Positions 1 through 44,600 of a stretch of 64,000 nucleotides of DNA are shown here, piece by piece. Every line of letters starts with the position of its first letter. Position 1 is the first letter of the stretch. The notes under the pieces are model-generated. The model did no database searches, had not been told where the DNA came from, and worked only from the letters and a program-made list of their open reading frames with translations. Origin of the DNA: Argyresthia goedartella (Eukaryota > Arthropoda > Insecta > Lepidoptera > Argyresthiidae); contig OX463829.1 in the NCBI GenBank assembly GCA_949825045.1, forward strand, positions 20,492,715 to 20,556,714, in the 5' to 3' direction. The position numbers and the translations under genes are program-made.

Positions 1-337
1 GATATCAGGTGATTCGCGTAAATCGGGAGGTGGGATAGCTGTTAAGAGAGAGAGAGAGACAGGGTGCTCAGTTATGCGCGGCGGGCGATGCTAGCGTAGT
101 GTTTTCAACACAAACTAGAAAAAAAAACTATAGTCATTACAGGGATTTGAAGCTTATTCGAGCCCTCACCTCCTCCATTCTCTTTTATCCCCCTACTGCA
201 TAAATGACACGATTTTTTTTATGAAACTATTATTTAGCAATACTATAGCAATTAATCACGTAATGTAACGTAACACAAAAACTCTTTTCGACTTGCATGT
301 CCAAAGGGGATCGAACCTTTCTGGCATTTAGGTTTAG

Positions 338-510
338 TTGACGACCTCTGTGGCGCTGAGGTTGCAGCTCTGCCTACCATACGAGAGGTCCCGATTCGAA
401 CCAGGCTGAAGATGAAAAAAAAAAACAGATGTGTGATGTCGCTGTTTCTGGTTCTCAAGACAGGGTATCCTAGTGTGTATGTGCCTATATATAATTGCTT
501 ATGTTTAGTG
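338..510 (+). mobile_element. tRNA-derived SINE, family A, copy 1
   Basis: Contains a tRNA-like head (ACCTCTGTGGCGC, GCTCTGCC, then a B-box-like GGTCCCGATTCGAACC) and a tail with GATGTCGCTGTTTCTGGTTCTC and ACAGGGTATCCTAGTGTG. The tail matches copies at 34,891 and 49,975. The A/B-box spacing fits a pol III promoter. Confidence 0.7.
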
Positions 511-739
511 AGGCCAGACCAGTCCTTCGGGGAGCACAGGAGCGATCCTTCCAACACCACATTCGGCTACCAAATCAATTTGGAAGGCAATCGCGGCGAA
601 GTGGATGGGATTAAGGAATGTTTTCTTATCGAGAACAGAAATGTTCTCCGGAGAGTCCAGAATTTATCGAGAACTTGAAAGAATTAAAAAATCGTATTGT
701 GGTGCCTATTTCTGGATGTATTCTTGGCTAACAAAACAT

Positions 740-1627
740 GAAATATGGATTCTTGGCTACGTAACCAAAAAAACATGAAATATGGATTCTTGGCTACGTA
801 ACCAACAAAACATGAAATATTGATTCTTGGCTACGTAACCAACAAAACATGAAATATTGATTCTTGGCTACGTAACCAACAAAACATGAAATATGGATTC
901 TTGGCTACGTAACCAACAAAACATGAAATATTGATTCTTGGCTACGAAACCAACAAAACATGAAATATGGATTCTTGGCTACGTAACCAACAAAACATGA
1001 AATATTGATTCTTGGCTACGTAACCAACAAAACATGAAATATTGATTCTTGGCTACGTAACCAACAAAACATGAAATATGGATTCTTGGCTACGTAACCA
1101 ACAAAACATGAAATATTGATTCTTGGCTACGTAACCAACAAAACATGAAATATTGATTCTTGGCTACGTAACCAACAAAACATGAAATATTGATTCTTGG
1201 CTACGAAACCAACAAAACATGAAATATTGATTCTTGGCTACGTAACCAACAAAACATGAAATATTGATTCTTGGCTACGAAACCAACAAAACATGAAATA
1301 TTGATTCTTGGCTACGTAACCAACAAAACATGAAATATGGATTCTTGGCTACGTAACCAACAAAACATGAAATATGGATTCTTGGCTACGTTACCAACAA
1401 AACATGAAATATGGATTCTTGGCTACGAAACCAACAAAACATGAAATATGGATTCTTGGCTACGTAACCAACAAAACATGAAATATGGATTCTTGGCTAC
1501 GTAACCAACAAAACATGAAATATTGATTCTTGGCTACGTAACCAACAAAACATGAAATATGGATTCTTGGCTACGTAACCAACAAAACATGAAATATGGA
1601 TTCTTGGCTACGTAACCAACAAAACAT
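740..1627. repeat. 37-bp minisatellite, 24 tandem copies
   Basis: Exactly 888 bp in 24 head-to-tail copies of a unit beginning GAAATATKGATTCTTGGCTA and ending ACAAAACAT, with a partial copy from 719. Copies differ mainly at one site (G in 12 copies, T in 12) and at a CGTAACC/CGAAACC site, and the first copy has an AAAA variant. No spacers, so it is not CRISPR. It lies downstream of the GSK3 stop. Confidence 0.95.
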
Positions 1628-2716
1628 TCTATGACACGTATATTATGACGCTATATTTTGCAAAGTAACTTATACGCAGTTGTATATGTAGGTACTAACA
1701 TATTTGTTTTGGCAAATAAAAGGTGAAGTGCGAGTCGGACTCGCGCATGAAGGGTTCCGTATTACCGCACAATGATATTAATGCCTATTGCATACAAATG
1801 AGGTATCTTTTATTTTCCTGTGTGTTAAGATATCAAAATGATGTTTACAAAGTTATTGGTGTCAGCCTCGTTATCCATGAGTAAAGTTATACTTGCTCTA
1901 GGGCTTCATTCCGGACATTTTCTTATGAATAAATTTGGCTTTTTAATGGGGAAGGTAGAATCCCCAAATTGCGACGAGTGCGGCATTTCTGAGGACGTCA
2001 CGTCTGTCCAGAACGAAGCCTTTAGTATGCCATACGCATTTATGATTTTAAAATGTTAGATGTAGGTGGATGTAGCAGCACTCTGGCTTCTCCATCCTCT
2101 GGGTAGATTAATTAGCAAGAATTTATATTAAAATAGGTAGGGTTTGTTTTTATCGCACTCTATTTATATTTTGTGTTTAGGTTTTGTCCTATAGAGCATC
2201 ATAGTCATACTTATAAAATTCACTAAGGTCTCTAATGAATTATAAAATAAATGGTGCGGCTACTTTCATACTTAATGTATGTAACCAGGTGCATTTATAA
2301 GTTTGTATGTGGTATTGAAAGAAATGGTGCCCTCTCGATCCAAACAATGTATTTATCATTATTATTCCTGTTATGTTAAAGTAAAGACCGATATTACGTA
2401 TTTTCCTTAATATTTTTTTAAACAGCACATCAGGTTTTTGAAAAAAATCGTTTGTAAGCCTCGCAACGAGCCTTTCTATTTGACATGCCACACGACAGTT
2501 TGAGTAATTATTTTTTAGTCCCTGGGTTGCCCTCAATGGTACCTCCACTTAAACCATAAATTATTTTTCTGTAATATTTAAATAAAGACCTATTTTTTTT
2601 CTCGCGGCGAGAATGCTATCGAGAATCCCCCCATCGCTAACTGCCGCCGGGTCGAATTTTGGCTCATCGCCGCGAAAGATCGTGAAATGCAATCGCTACT
2701 CTAAGAGTCGCACAAG

Positions 2717-35638
<32,922 letters not shown>

Positions 35639-38121
35639 TATTATAATGTAAAGTAAACGGCAGAAGAATCCTGAACTTCATAGATACTTCACATTTCTCG
35701 TTACCACCCTTGCACTCGCACTGAACTCTCTCACTTTGCCAATGAATTACAAAGTTGTGGTAATTAAACCAATATCACTACAGCACAGAAACAACGAAAA
35801 TAAGATAGTCTCAGTTACGTTTTACAATACCATTTTGATAAAATTTCAAAATTTTTCACTACAAAGGTGAACTACAGATTTTTAGTTGCTCTGACTTGTA
35901 CTCGTTCGGCTAGTTTCGGCTTTCGGTCGGACTTTCGATCACTGAACGATGGTGACGTCATGAGAAATCCAAAGACAAAATTACAATGGCAGTTAGCGCC
36001 ATCTATTGATTTTTCTACAGTAAAAATACAGTGTCGATAAAACAGGACATTGTCTATGGTTGGTTTGGATTCGCACATGATCACGGTGCCAACAAAATAT
36101 TATGCCTTTTAACACTCGTGTCTTTTCAACATAAGTCCTGCCATCTATTGCCTAATAGCACAACTAATGCTATAGTACCATTCTTTAACAATTAGGTTTT
36201 ACATAAAACAAGTGTAGGAAGTGTGTCGAAAACTACCAAGGCGCTATTGGACGTTTCCAGCCCGCCACTACTAGCCAAGGACATCATTCAACATATCCAG
36301 ATTTTAGTGTTGGGTGTGCCCCATGCCCCTATTCAGCAGAAAGGTGTAGGCGGACAGACCCCTTTTAATCCCTCTGAAACACCATGAGATGGCACCACAG
36401 ACATATAATTAGATACTAGGTACGTATCATGACACCACCCAACCATTAATGAATAGGTTCTTCGGTAAATAGCATTAGCAGTGGTGAATTTTTCAACACT
36501 AAACACTAAAGTGGGGGGGCCCATTCTTAGAAGTCGCATCTGACATCTGCCAAATGCTACTTCTAAGAAGGCTCCAGTTTAGAAGTATGGAAACTTGCAA
36601 ACGAAAACTGATCTAGGGCACTACTGCTTATTCTGTGCTTTCGTGTGTCAGTCTAGCTTAGATGAATTATGCCTAGGTATTAAAAAATATATGATATACG
36701 GTTTCCGGAGTGATATGATATTACCTAACTAGGTATAGAAAAAAGATAGTCTACGTAACGCAGGCAAATGCGCAACAAAAGCCAAAAGGTCATCGTAAAA
36801 TTGCACCATATCGTTGAAGAGAGCGGGAGGACGTAGCAAAACAACTAGACTATGTTATCAATTTATACAGGGTGATTTTTCAATATGAAATGGTGCTACA
36901 CGGAAAAAGTTAACCAACATAAAAAGCTAGTCAATAAAAACGCTACCAAAGATTTGTGCAAATTGGCGCGCTTTTTTCTTTTTCCACGCGCTCTGGCGCG
37001 CGCAGTTGTTGATGAAGGCACAGGCAACACCGCTAAAAAGCCTATAAAAATAAGGCTTTTTGAATATTCAAAGCCATATTTGCATATGAAAATTATGGGT
37101 AAAATGTAACGAAAAAAAATATAATTTGATGAAAGATGATTGTTTCATCTTAATATATTATACTGGAATTTATCTGGCGCCGCCTTAAGGTTAAACGATG
37201 ACGATGACGAGTTGTAATTAAAGTTAGTTAGCAAGATATGAGAATTTCAAAAAGTAATAAAAGTTTGACGTGTACTTTTTGGGGTGCTGTTTTTTACACT
37301 ACGAGAACCGGCCGCCGCGCGCCGCTACCGCGCCGCCGCCGCCGCCGCCCCGCCGCGGCTGTGGCCGTTCTTATACAGAACCTCTGTGTGTTGTTTGGCC
37401 TAATATCTTAAATGAAATAGGTAGCTTTTTTTTTAAGGGGAAATAATGGAATCTTATGTCCAGGAGTCAGACCTCCCTGCTATGTCCGGGTTCCCACATA
37501 TTGAGCGGGAATCAGCTCGTGAGGTATACGGACTAAAAACAACCCCTTTTTATTACAGTTATCTATGTTTTGCCTAAGCAGGGCTATCAAGTTCAGAACT
37601 CAGAAATGTAGGATTATCCCCAGACGAAAATTAAAATGGACTGGCTTATCATACGCATTCACTTCACCTAGCTAATTTTTAACAGAGATAAGGTCAAACA
37701 GTGAAGTGCCGCGCAAATATTTAGACCGTACAGATTAATCGAATCATCATCTATAGCGTATTTTTTCTGTAAACCTTTCATAGTCGTCTCATTAAAACGC
37801 TCAGTGGATACCGTATCGAGTCGAGCCCAATATCGGAATTTATGTGCAGCTCATACATCTCTCAGATATCGATAAAATCAGTAGGTACACAGCTTGTAAA
37901 GAGCTCGTGCGTTGTGGCATGTGGTCGACAGTAAAACAGTAAACAGTCCCGCCCGTAGCGACCCGTACCGTACGTAGTGAGTGTAGGCAGTCGCGTACAC
38001 GCAGCGAGAGCCAGCGGTCGGGGTCGGCGCGCGCGCAACTGATAATGTGAGTTGAGAGCCTTCTTGTCAGAGCATTGATAAGACACCTAGTCATTTGCAA
38101 AACACAACAAAACTAATAAAG
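35639..38121. promoter_or_regulatory. Divergent intergenic region between GSK3 and LRRC58
   Basis: About 2.5 kb separates the two head-to-head start codons, so both promoters and 5' UTRs should lie here or in unseen upstream exons. A TCAGT-type initiator match on the minus strand at 35720-35724 lies about 85 bp upstream of the GSK3 ATG. On the LRRC58 side, 37940-38040 is CpG-rich, as insect promoters often are. A GC-only stretch with a (CGC)n run is at 37310-37370. The rest is AT-rich with unassigned repeats and no convincing gene. Confidence 0.5.
37310..37370. repeat. GC-only low-complexity tract with (CGC)n
   Basis: About 60 bp of nearly pure G/C, including six to seven CCG/CGC triplets, in an AT-rich setting upstream of LRRC58. 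No open frame with family resemblance was found. It may be part of a mobile element or a small CpG island. Confidence 0.6.
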
Positions 38122-38612
38122 ATGGAGTGCTACACATCCGATAGCTGCGACAGCGACAGCAGAGAACAGAAGACCCTGGACTTGTCCAAACAATTACTGG
38201 ACACCTCGGGTCTCTCTACCGAACTGAGCGGGATAGTCGACGAGAAAAATTGCGCGGACAATTACGAAATATGTCTGCTGCACAACAACCGGATTCAGAG
38301 CCTTCCAGATGCCATACACGGGTTTCGCAACCTGAAAATATTGGACATTAGCAACAACAGACTGACTAGCCTGCCTGACGTATTGGAGAGTTGCCCTCTC
38401 ACCTCGCTGATAGCGAAACACAATCTTCTGACTAACGAGTCCCTTCCAAAGTGTTTTAGTGTCGACAAGAACACACTCAGAGAAATTAATTTGAGCGGCA
38501 ATCGTTTGAGCCACTTCCCGGAACAAGTGCTGGAGCTGACGTCAATTAGGTACCTCTACCTGGGCGGCAACAACATTGTCAATGTGCCGAAGGACATCTG
38601 GAAGTTGAGCAG
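38122..38612 (+). CDS. Lrrc58: LRRC58 coding exon 1
   Basis: The start is the ATG in AATAAAGATGGAG; the open frame extends upstream only through non-ATG codons. It encodes MECYTSDSCDSDSREQ, then LRR units such as LLHNNRIQSLPDAI, LDISNNRLTSLPDVL, INLSGNRLSHFPEQV and LYLGGNNIVNVPKDI. It ends in AG before GTAAAC, leaving two bases that exon 2 completes to a serine. Confidence 0.94.
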
Positions 38613-41600
38613 GTAAACACTGCATCCTGTGACTTTCACACTAACACCTTTGCTATAACAGGCACGATACCTATCACATACGTAGGACCCGTTGCTGATT
38701 GACGATGGAATGTTTAAAAATTCGTCTTATATAATAAAACCGGTGAAGTGCGTGTAGGACGTCGTCGGACCCACAGAGTACATTATTTATTATTCTTGAT
38801 AGTCGGACCCGCACACGAAGGGTTATACCATTGTAGGTACACGTAAAAACGTAAATGACAGTATTTTGTACCGGAATTGTACGAGAATACCTTTTTAATT
38901 CTTTATAATAAAACATTAAATACTAGGTAGGACTACATTGAAGGCCGTACATCGAAACATTGAAAAAGAGTTTTGTGTATGTAGTACGTATTTAAGTATT
39001 GAACTACATATGTACCTACTCCTATTAACGAAACTCTTCTCATTGAAACAGGAAATAGATAAGTAGAAATTGAGTACATAACTTATTTACAGAAATAAAA
39101 TCAAATATGATAAAAAACTTAATATTATCTACTATTAATATTATTTGAATGACCAATTATTAGTCTTTTAATGAAAAATAACTTAGCACAAAACTCAATA
39201 CCAATAATATCGGGAGAGTGTTCAGCGATAAACAAATAAAACAAAATGGCTAAGAAAATGGCCATACAAATAATCTCGTGTAAGAGGACTACTTTAAATT
39301 CTTAAAAACGTTTTTTGTTATAGTTTTATTATTTTTTGTTACAGCGGCAACAGAAATCAAGGTATATTATATATTAACATAAAATTCTTGAAAATGAAAA
39401 TGGATGGACTATCCCTACCTAATAGCGCAGGGAAGTGCGTTCCACAGACGGACGGACGGACGGACAGCAGAGGCTTAGTGGAAGGACTTTTGAAAGCCGG
39501 CCGTTTCAGATGCTTTTCCTGATTATTTCTATGCTTTATTTGGATTTATAGATGATTTATGATGGTATTTAATCGCACAGCAAATACCTATACTGATTTT
39601 CACAGCAAAAAAGGATCAGCAAAAACACTTTTTATGTTTTAAGTATTTTTGTTGTTCTTACATGTTCAACCTAATACGAAGGATAAAGGGGGCTTCGCTT
39701 CGGTCACCTCCTTTACCCTTCATCTAAGCTACCGCAGTATTTTGCCCTGATATTTGCTGTAAAAATCAGTATATTTGCTGTGCAAATCAGTATTATTGAT
39801 GTGCAGTTTCAATTTCAACATTTCCTATTTCAAAATACGCCAATCGTCGGAAATAATTAGTTTTCGTTATTTTTTTTAATCGCCTTATCAAGCATTCGGG
39901 ACCGTGGGGGGTATGTAGGCAACACTAGGCTGGGGAAACGACAAATTCAAAGTTCACTGACCTCGTGGGCATTGATCTTGACCTTGAACTAGACCTTTCG
40001 TGTACATTTCGCAAAAAAAATGTAATTTTTTACCCTCGATGTCATTCAAAGTTCATTAACCTTGAGATCTTTGACGTTAACTTGACCTTTAGTGCATATT
40101 TTGTAGAAAATTCTCAGTTTTGTGGTTTTTTGACGCTTGACATCGTTCTCATCGACCTTGAAATTTAACTTTTGTACATTTTTCGGTAAACATTTCGGGG
40201 GAGTACCCCTTCCCCCCTGACACCATTCCCATGAAAAGGCAATGCCCCGTTCCTGAGAAAAATAACTTATTATACCTTAGTTTTTAAGGTTATGTTTACA
40301 TAATTTTCGCTACGAAAGTGACCCACATCGTAGATATTATTATTTCGAAATCGCCTTGGCTCCGGCTACTACGGGACTGCGGCGCCTGCACCCCCCGCGC
40401 CTCCGGCTCATAAAAAAAACACTGAGTCTAGCTGCAACACTGCCTAGGAAGGACTGTCTAGGTAGTGGGGTGCCCTGATCCGGATTTTCTATTCCGAAAC
40501 GGCAAAACTGAGATTTTTCTACGAAATAAAGGTCAAACACGAAAGGTCAAGGTCAAGATCAATTCCCACGTGGTCAATGAACTTTGAACGACATCTCACG
40601 TTAAAAAAAAACAGCAAATGTATACATACCCACCTTCCTCTGTGTCCACGGTCCCGAATGCTTGAAATGGCGATTTAAAAAAAAAACTCGAAGACTAATT
40701 ATTTTAGACGGTTCGCGTATTTTTAAATCATCTGTAACTCCACAAAAGCATCTGAAACGGCCGGCTTTCTAAAGGCTAGCCCAATCATTTAATCAAATGA
40801 TTAAATTATTGATGAACCAAATAATTTATTAGGTACCTACACGTAACGCCAATTTTGTTGGCCTCTGAATGCTGTCTGGAGGGGGCAACACGAGAGATTC
40901 ATACAGGTCACCTGTATTACCCCTGTAACAGGTGACAGCTCGTTCAGAAGCCAATAAACCTGGCGCGGGCTGGACCTTCATTTCGTCATGTTTGATATGA
41001 TAAAATTGGTTCTAAATGCGTCTCTCTATCGTATTTACTTAATTACATTCCCAATAATGACAGTGAATGCCCCTGTGTTTGTTCTACACTTGACTGTATT
41101 GGACATACAATGGCTCGTTAGAAGTTATTATTTATTGTACCGCATTAACATAACATTTAAAATAAACAGCCTTTGTTTTGGAGGACACGAATGGATGTCA
41201 TGCAGCTTGGTATCTACTCTAACTATACCCATCCATTTGTTGATTGACTTAGAGGTATCGTATACCTACCTAACTATATATTTACCTATTTTGCTAAACA
41301 ATGCACTATTGTACGACTTTGTCTTCTTTTTGGGCAAGTTAGTTAGGTATCTACTACCATGGACGAATAAGACTAGAGGACTGACAACGTCATACAAAAA
41401 AACGTACCCTGCTATAAAGCTAAAATCCTGTATTATTTCTAGACGTCGCTGTACTATGCAATAGATGCTGCGTGCTTAGGGTGACGGCGTAGTATAATCC
41501 ACAGTAATATCGAAGAAAAATTAGAGATGGCGTAAGCGTAGCCTTGTTTCTTCTTAGAAAATTAACGCATAAACCGCCATCTTTCCTAAATTATGCGCGC

Positions 41601-44600
41601 CACCACGATACTACCTTTACTAGAAAGAACTTTTGAACTAGTAGCTCTATCTAGCAATATACATTTAATCTAGTTTTATTCGTCCATGCTACTACTAACT
41701 AACTTTGCGACGTTCTAATTGTTCTCACTCATCATCTCATCATGCGTCATGATCATGATCTTGATTGACTACGTGACCTCTAGTTAGTGTTTTCCAACAT
41801 TTTTCATGACGCGACCCTCTAAGTAGGTTCTTAAAAATACTTCGGGACACCCAAGGGCGGATCCTGCTTTCAAGTCAGGGGGGTCATACAGCCAAGATAT
41901 AGTCAGGAATGGACAGAACCCAATTCGATGACAAAAATAAAACAAATTTAATAGAAACACACGAGAAATCAAATCCACAAAACCACTTAAATGAAAATTA
42001 AGAAAATATGTCGTAGTAAGAGGGGCTAGCCGTTCCAGAAATATGTCGTAGTAAGAGGGGCTAGCCGTTCCAGAAATATGTCGTAGTAAGAGGGGCTAGC
42101 CGTTCCAGAAATGTCACAAGGCTAGCAATTCCAGTATCTAACGAATAACGATGGTATGCGGTATCTGTACTGTAGTGTACACCGCCCCCTGAAACGCATG
42201 GTTCGCAAATCGAGTAGGTAATGGGCAATGGACAAAAGCTGTCATGATGACTAGCATAGCAAGTCGAGTAGGTAATTAATTAGCAACCTCGCTTGGATCC
42301 GCGCTTAGCGCGTCTAGGGGCTTGCAATTCACCGCCGCCTGTTTTCATTACAGGTGATTTGGTCGAACCTCACTCGGTGGGAGCGAGAACCCTGGAAATG
42401 CCTGGGATGATTACTAGTAAACCCAACAAATTTGGCTCATTAGATTCGTCGTAACAATACCTATTCATTCATTCAGCTGGCGAAGGTCTCATCATCATCA
42501 TCGGATGATGGAGCTCGAAGGTTGGAGAGGGTTCTCTGGCATGCTTACTAGCAAAACCATCGAGTTCGGGCTCATGAGATGTGTCATGATAAGACCTTTT
42601 TATTTTACCTGGCGATGATCTCATCGTAATCAACTGATGATGGAGCTCGAAGGTGGGAGAGGGATCTCTGGAATGCTTACTAGTAAAACCACCGAGCTTG
42701 GGCTCGTCAGATTCGTCACGACAAGGCCTGTTAATTTTACCTGACGGGCCGATGAATCACCTGCATAAAGGCACTAAGCACAGACATATAATAAATAAGA
42801 TAGCCAGCGCGTGTGGGTGAATTTGTCACTGTCACGTCACAGAGAGCGCAAACGAAGGGAGACAATGACAAAACTTTGATATAGATGGACGAAGGTAGAG
42901 TAGAGACCCAAATAGTCTTTACCCAATGACGACCCGAATGGCCGAGTCGGCAGTGACCCTGCCTACGAAGCCAAGGGCCTATATTTGTTTAATGAGAACG
43001 GATGTTTGTACCTTAGTCATGGTTGTTTATCTATCTAAGTATAATATTTATCTATATAAGTATGTGCATCGTTGTCTAGAACCCAAGATACAGGGAATCC
43101 TAGTTTGGGGTTAGATCAATGTGTGAAAATAGTGTCCATCCATTATTATTAATATCCTATGTATCCTCAAATACGGTATATACTATTTTTGTTTTTATTA
43201 TTTATTTAGTAGAAACCCAGGTAAATTGGCTACATAGGTAGGTAGGTACTCAAAATCGAAGGCATAAACAATTTAATCGAAAAAGTTAGTCTATGCATGT
43301 ATACTCTATTCTGTCACTATCATGCGTCGATTTAAGTAAGTTTTTTGCATGCTTAGTTATTGGTACTTATAGATACTATGTTATAATATTGTCATTAGAT
43401 TAGAGTATTTTTATATTGTATATTGTGGCATAAAAAATATATGTCGAAAATTAAAAAAATTACATCCCCGAAAAGTTTCTTGATTCTATCTTCACTGACG
43501 GGCACTGGTAGAGTTAATGGAATTTCCTTTTCCTGTGCGAGATTCAGCCATGAATTTACACTTGAAAGGGAAAATTCCTTTTTCAAACCCTAACCATAAT
43601 CAGTTACTCATTAGTATTTATAAATATTTATACCCTCTACCATAGACTGTGCCTCTACATACCTACCTATCAACATCGAGCGGGTAAATTGAAATACCGC
43701 TTTTACCCGCCGGGTGGGTACAAAAACTGGGTACCTGTATAACCTCAAAACACACGTTTTTGGGTTTCTACCTGGTAGAGCAGGAAAGTGAGGGACCTAA
43801 CGATATTACTGTTGGAAATTTGTAGGATAAAACGGCCAAATGGTCTCGCGAGCAACGCCAAGAGTATTGCTAGCCACTTGTGCACGCTTTAAGTGCACTA
43901 ATTATTCGCAAATCCTCTCCTGGAAGTGATCGAACCTGGAACATATCATCTTCGGTGCGGACGTGGTTCTGTTAGTATACTCCGCGGAGTATACTCTGTT
44001 AGTATACTCCGCGGAGTATACTCCGAGGAGTATACTCTGTTAGTATACTCCGACTCCGGGAGACGCGGGAGTAACGATCTCGTTCTCTTTTCGCGGAGTC
44101 GGAGTCTAATGAACTCGTCTCGTTCCGCGGAGTATATATGTTACGGCTAAAGCTAGGTGTCAAGCTAAACTTAAGTTTAGCCGGCTAGTCTTAAGATTCA
44201 TTTCGAGCCTCGACTAATGTCCGAACTTCCGAAGTCATGTTCGTTTGTGATAACGGATGTCATCTTTAATCGGCTAGACTGCACATTAGCCGATGCGTTT
44301 CGGTTAATGTTGGACATTAGTTAGTTAATGTTGAAAACGAAGTATTCGTGCGACTGCGGGGAGCGGGGCGGGGTAATTTTATTGAGATGAAAAAACTATT
44401 TCTAATATCAGGGCCAAACACTGCGGTAGCTTAGGTGAAGGGTAAAGGGGGTGATCGAAACGAAGCCCCCTTTATCCTCCGTGTTAGGTTGAAGATGTAA
44501 GAACAACAAAAACTATAATTAGACGAGTATAAGTATTTTTGTGGTTCTTACACGTTCAACCTAACACGACGGATAAAGGGGGCTTCCCTTCGCTCACCCC

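Larger units (their letters stand above)
1..2716. other. 3' flank of GSK3: minisatellite, SINE and repeat fragments
   Basis: A short (GA)n run is at 44-59, a tRNA-derived SINE at about 338-510, the minisatellite at 740-1627, and a decayed copy of a common lepidopteran repeat (GTGCGAGTCGGACTCGCGCA, GGGTTCCGTA) at 1715-2340. The GSK3 3' UTR should run leftward from 2717. A minus-strand AATAAA is at about 1812 but is unproven as the poly(A) site. No other gene was seen. Confidence 0.6.

Noticed and set aside
740..1627. CRISPR-like array of regular repeats
   Set aside because: The repeats are contiguous with no unique spacers and the context is a eukaryotic intergenic region; it is a minisatellite.
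38095..38121. Upstream extension of the LRRC58 frame
   Set aside because: The frame opens with TTG, not ATG; the first ATG at 38122 gives the natural start.
40988..41464. 158-codon plus-strand ORF with hydrophobic stretches
   Set aside because: AT-rich composition alone yields Leu/Ile/Tyr runs; no known family, no ortholog-like motif and no splice context.
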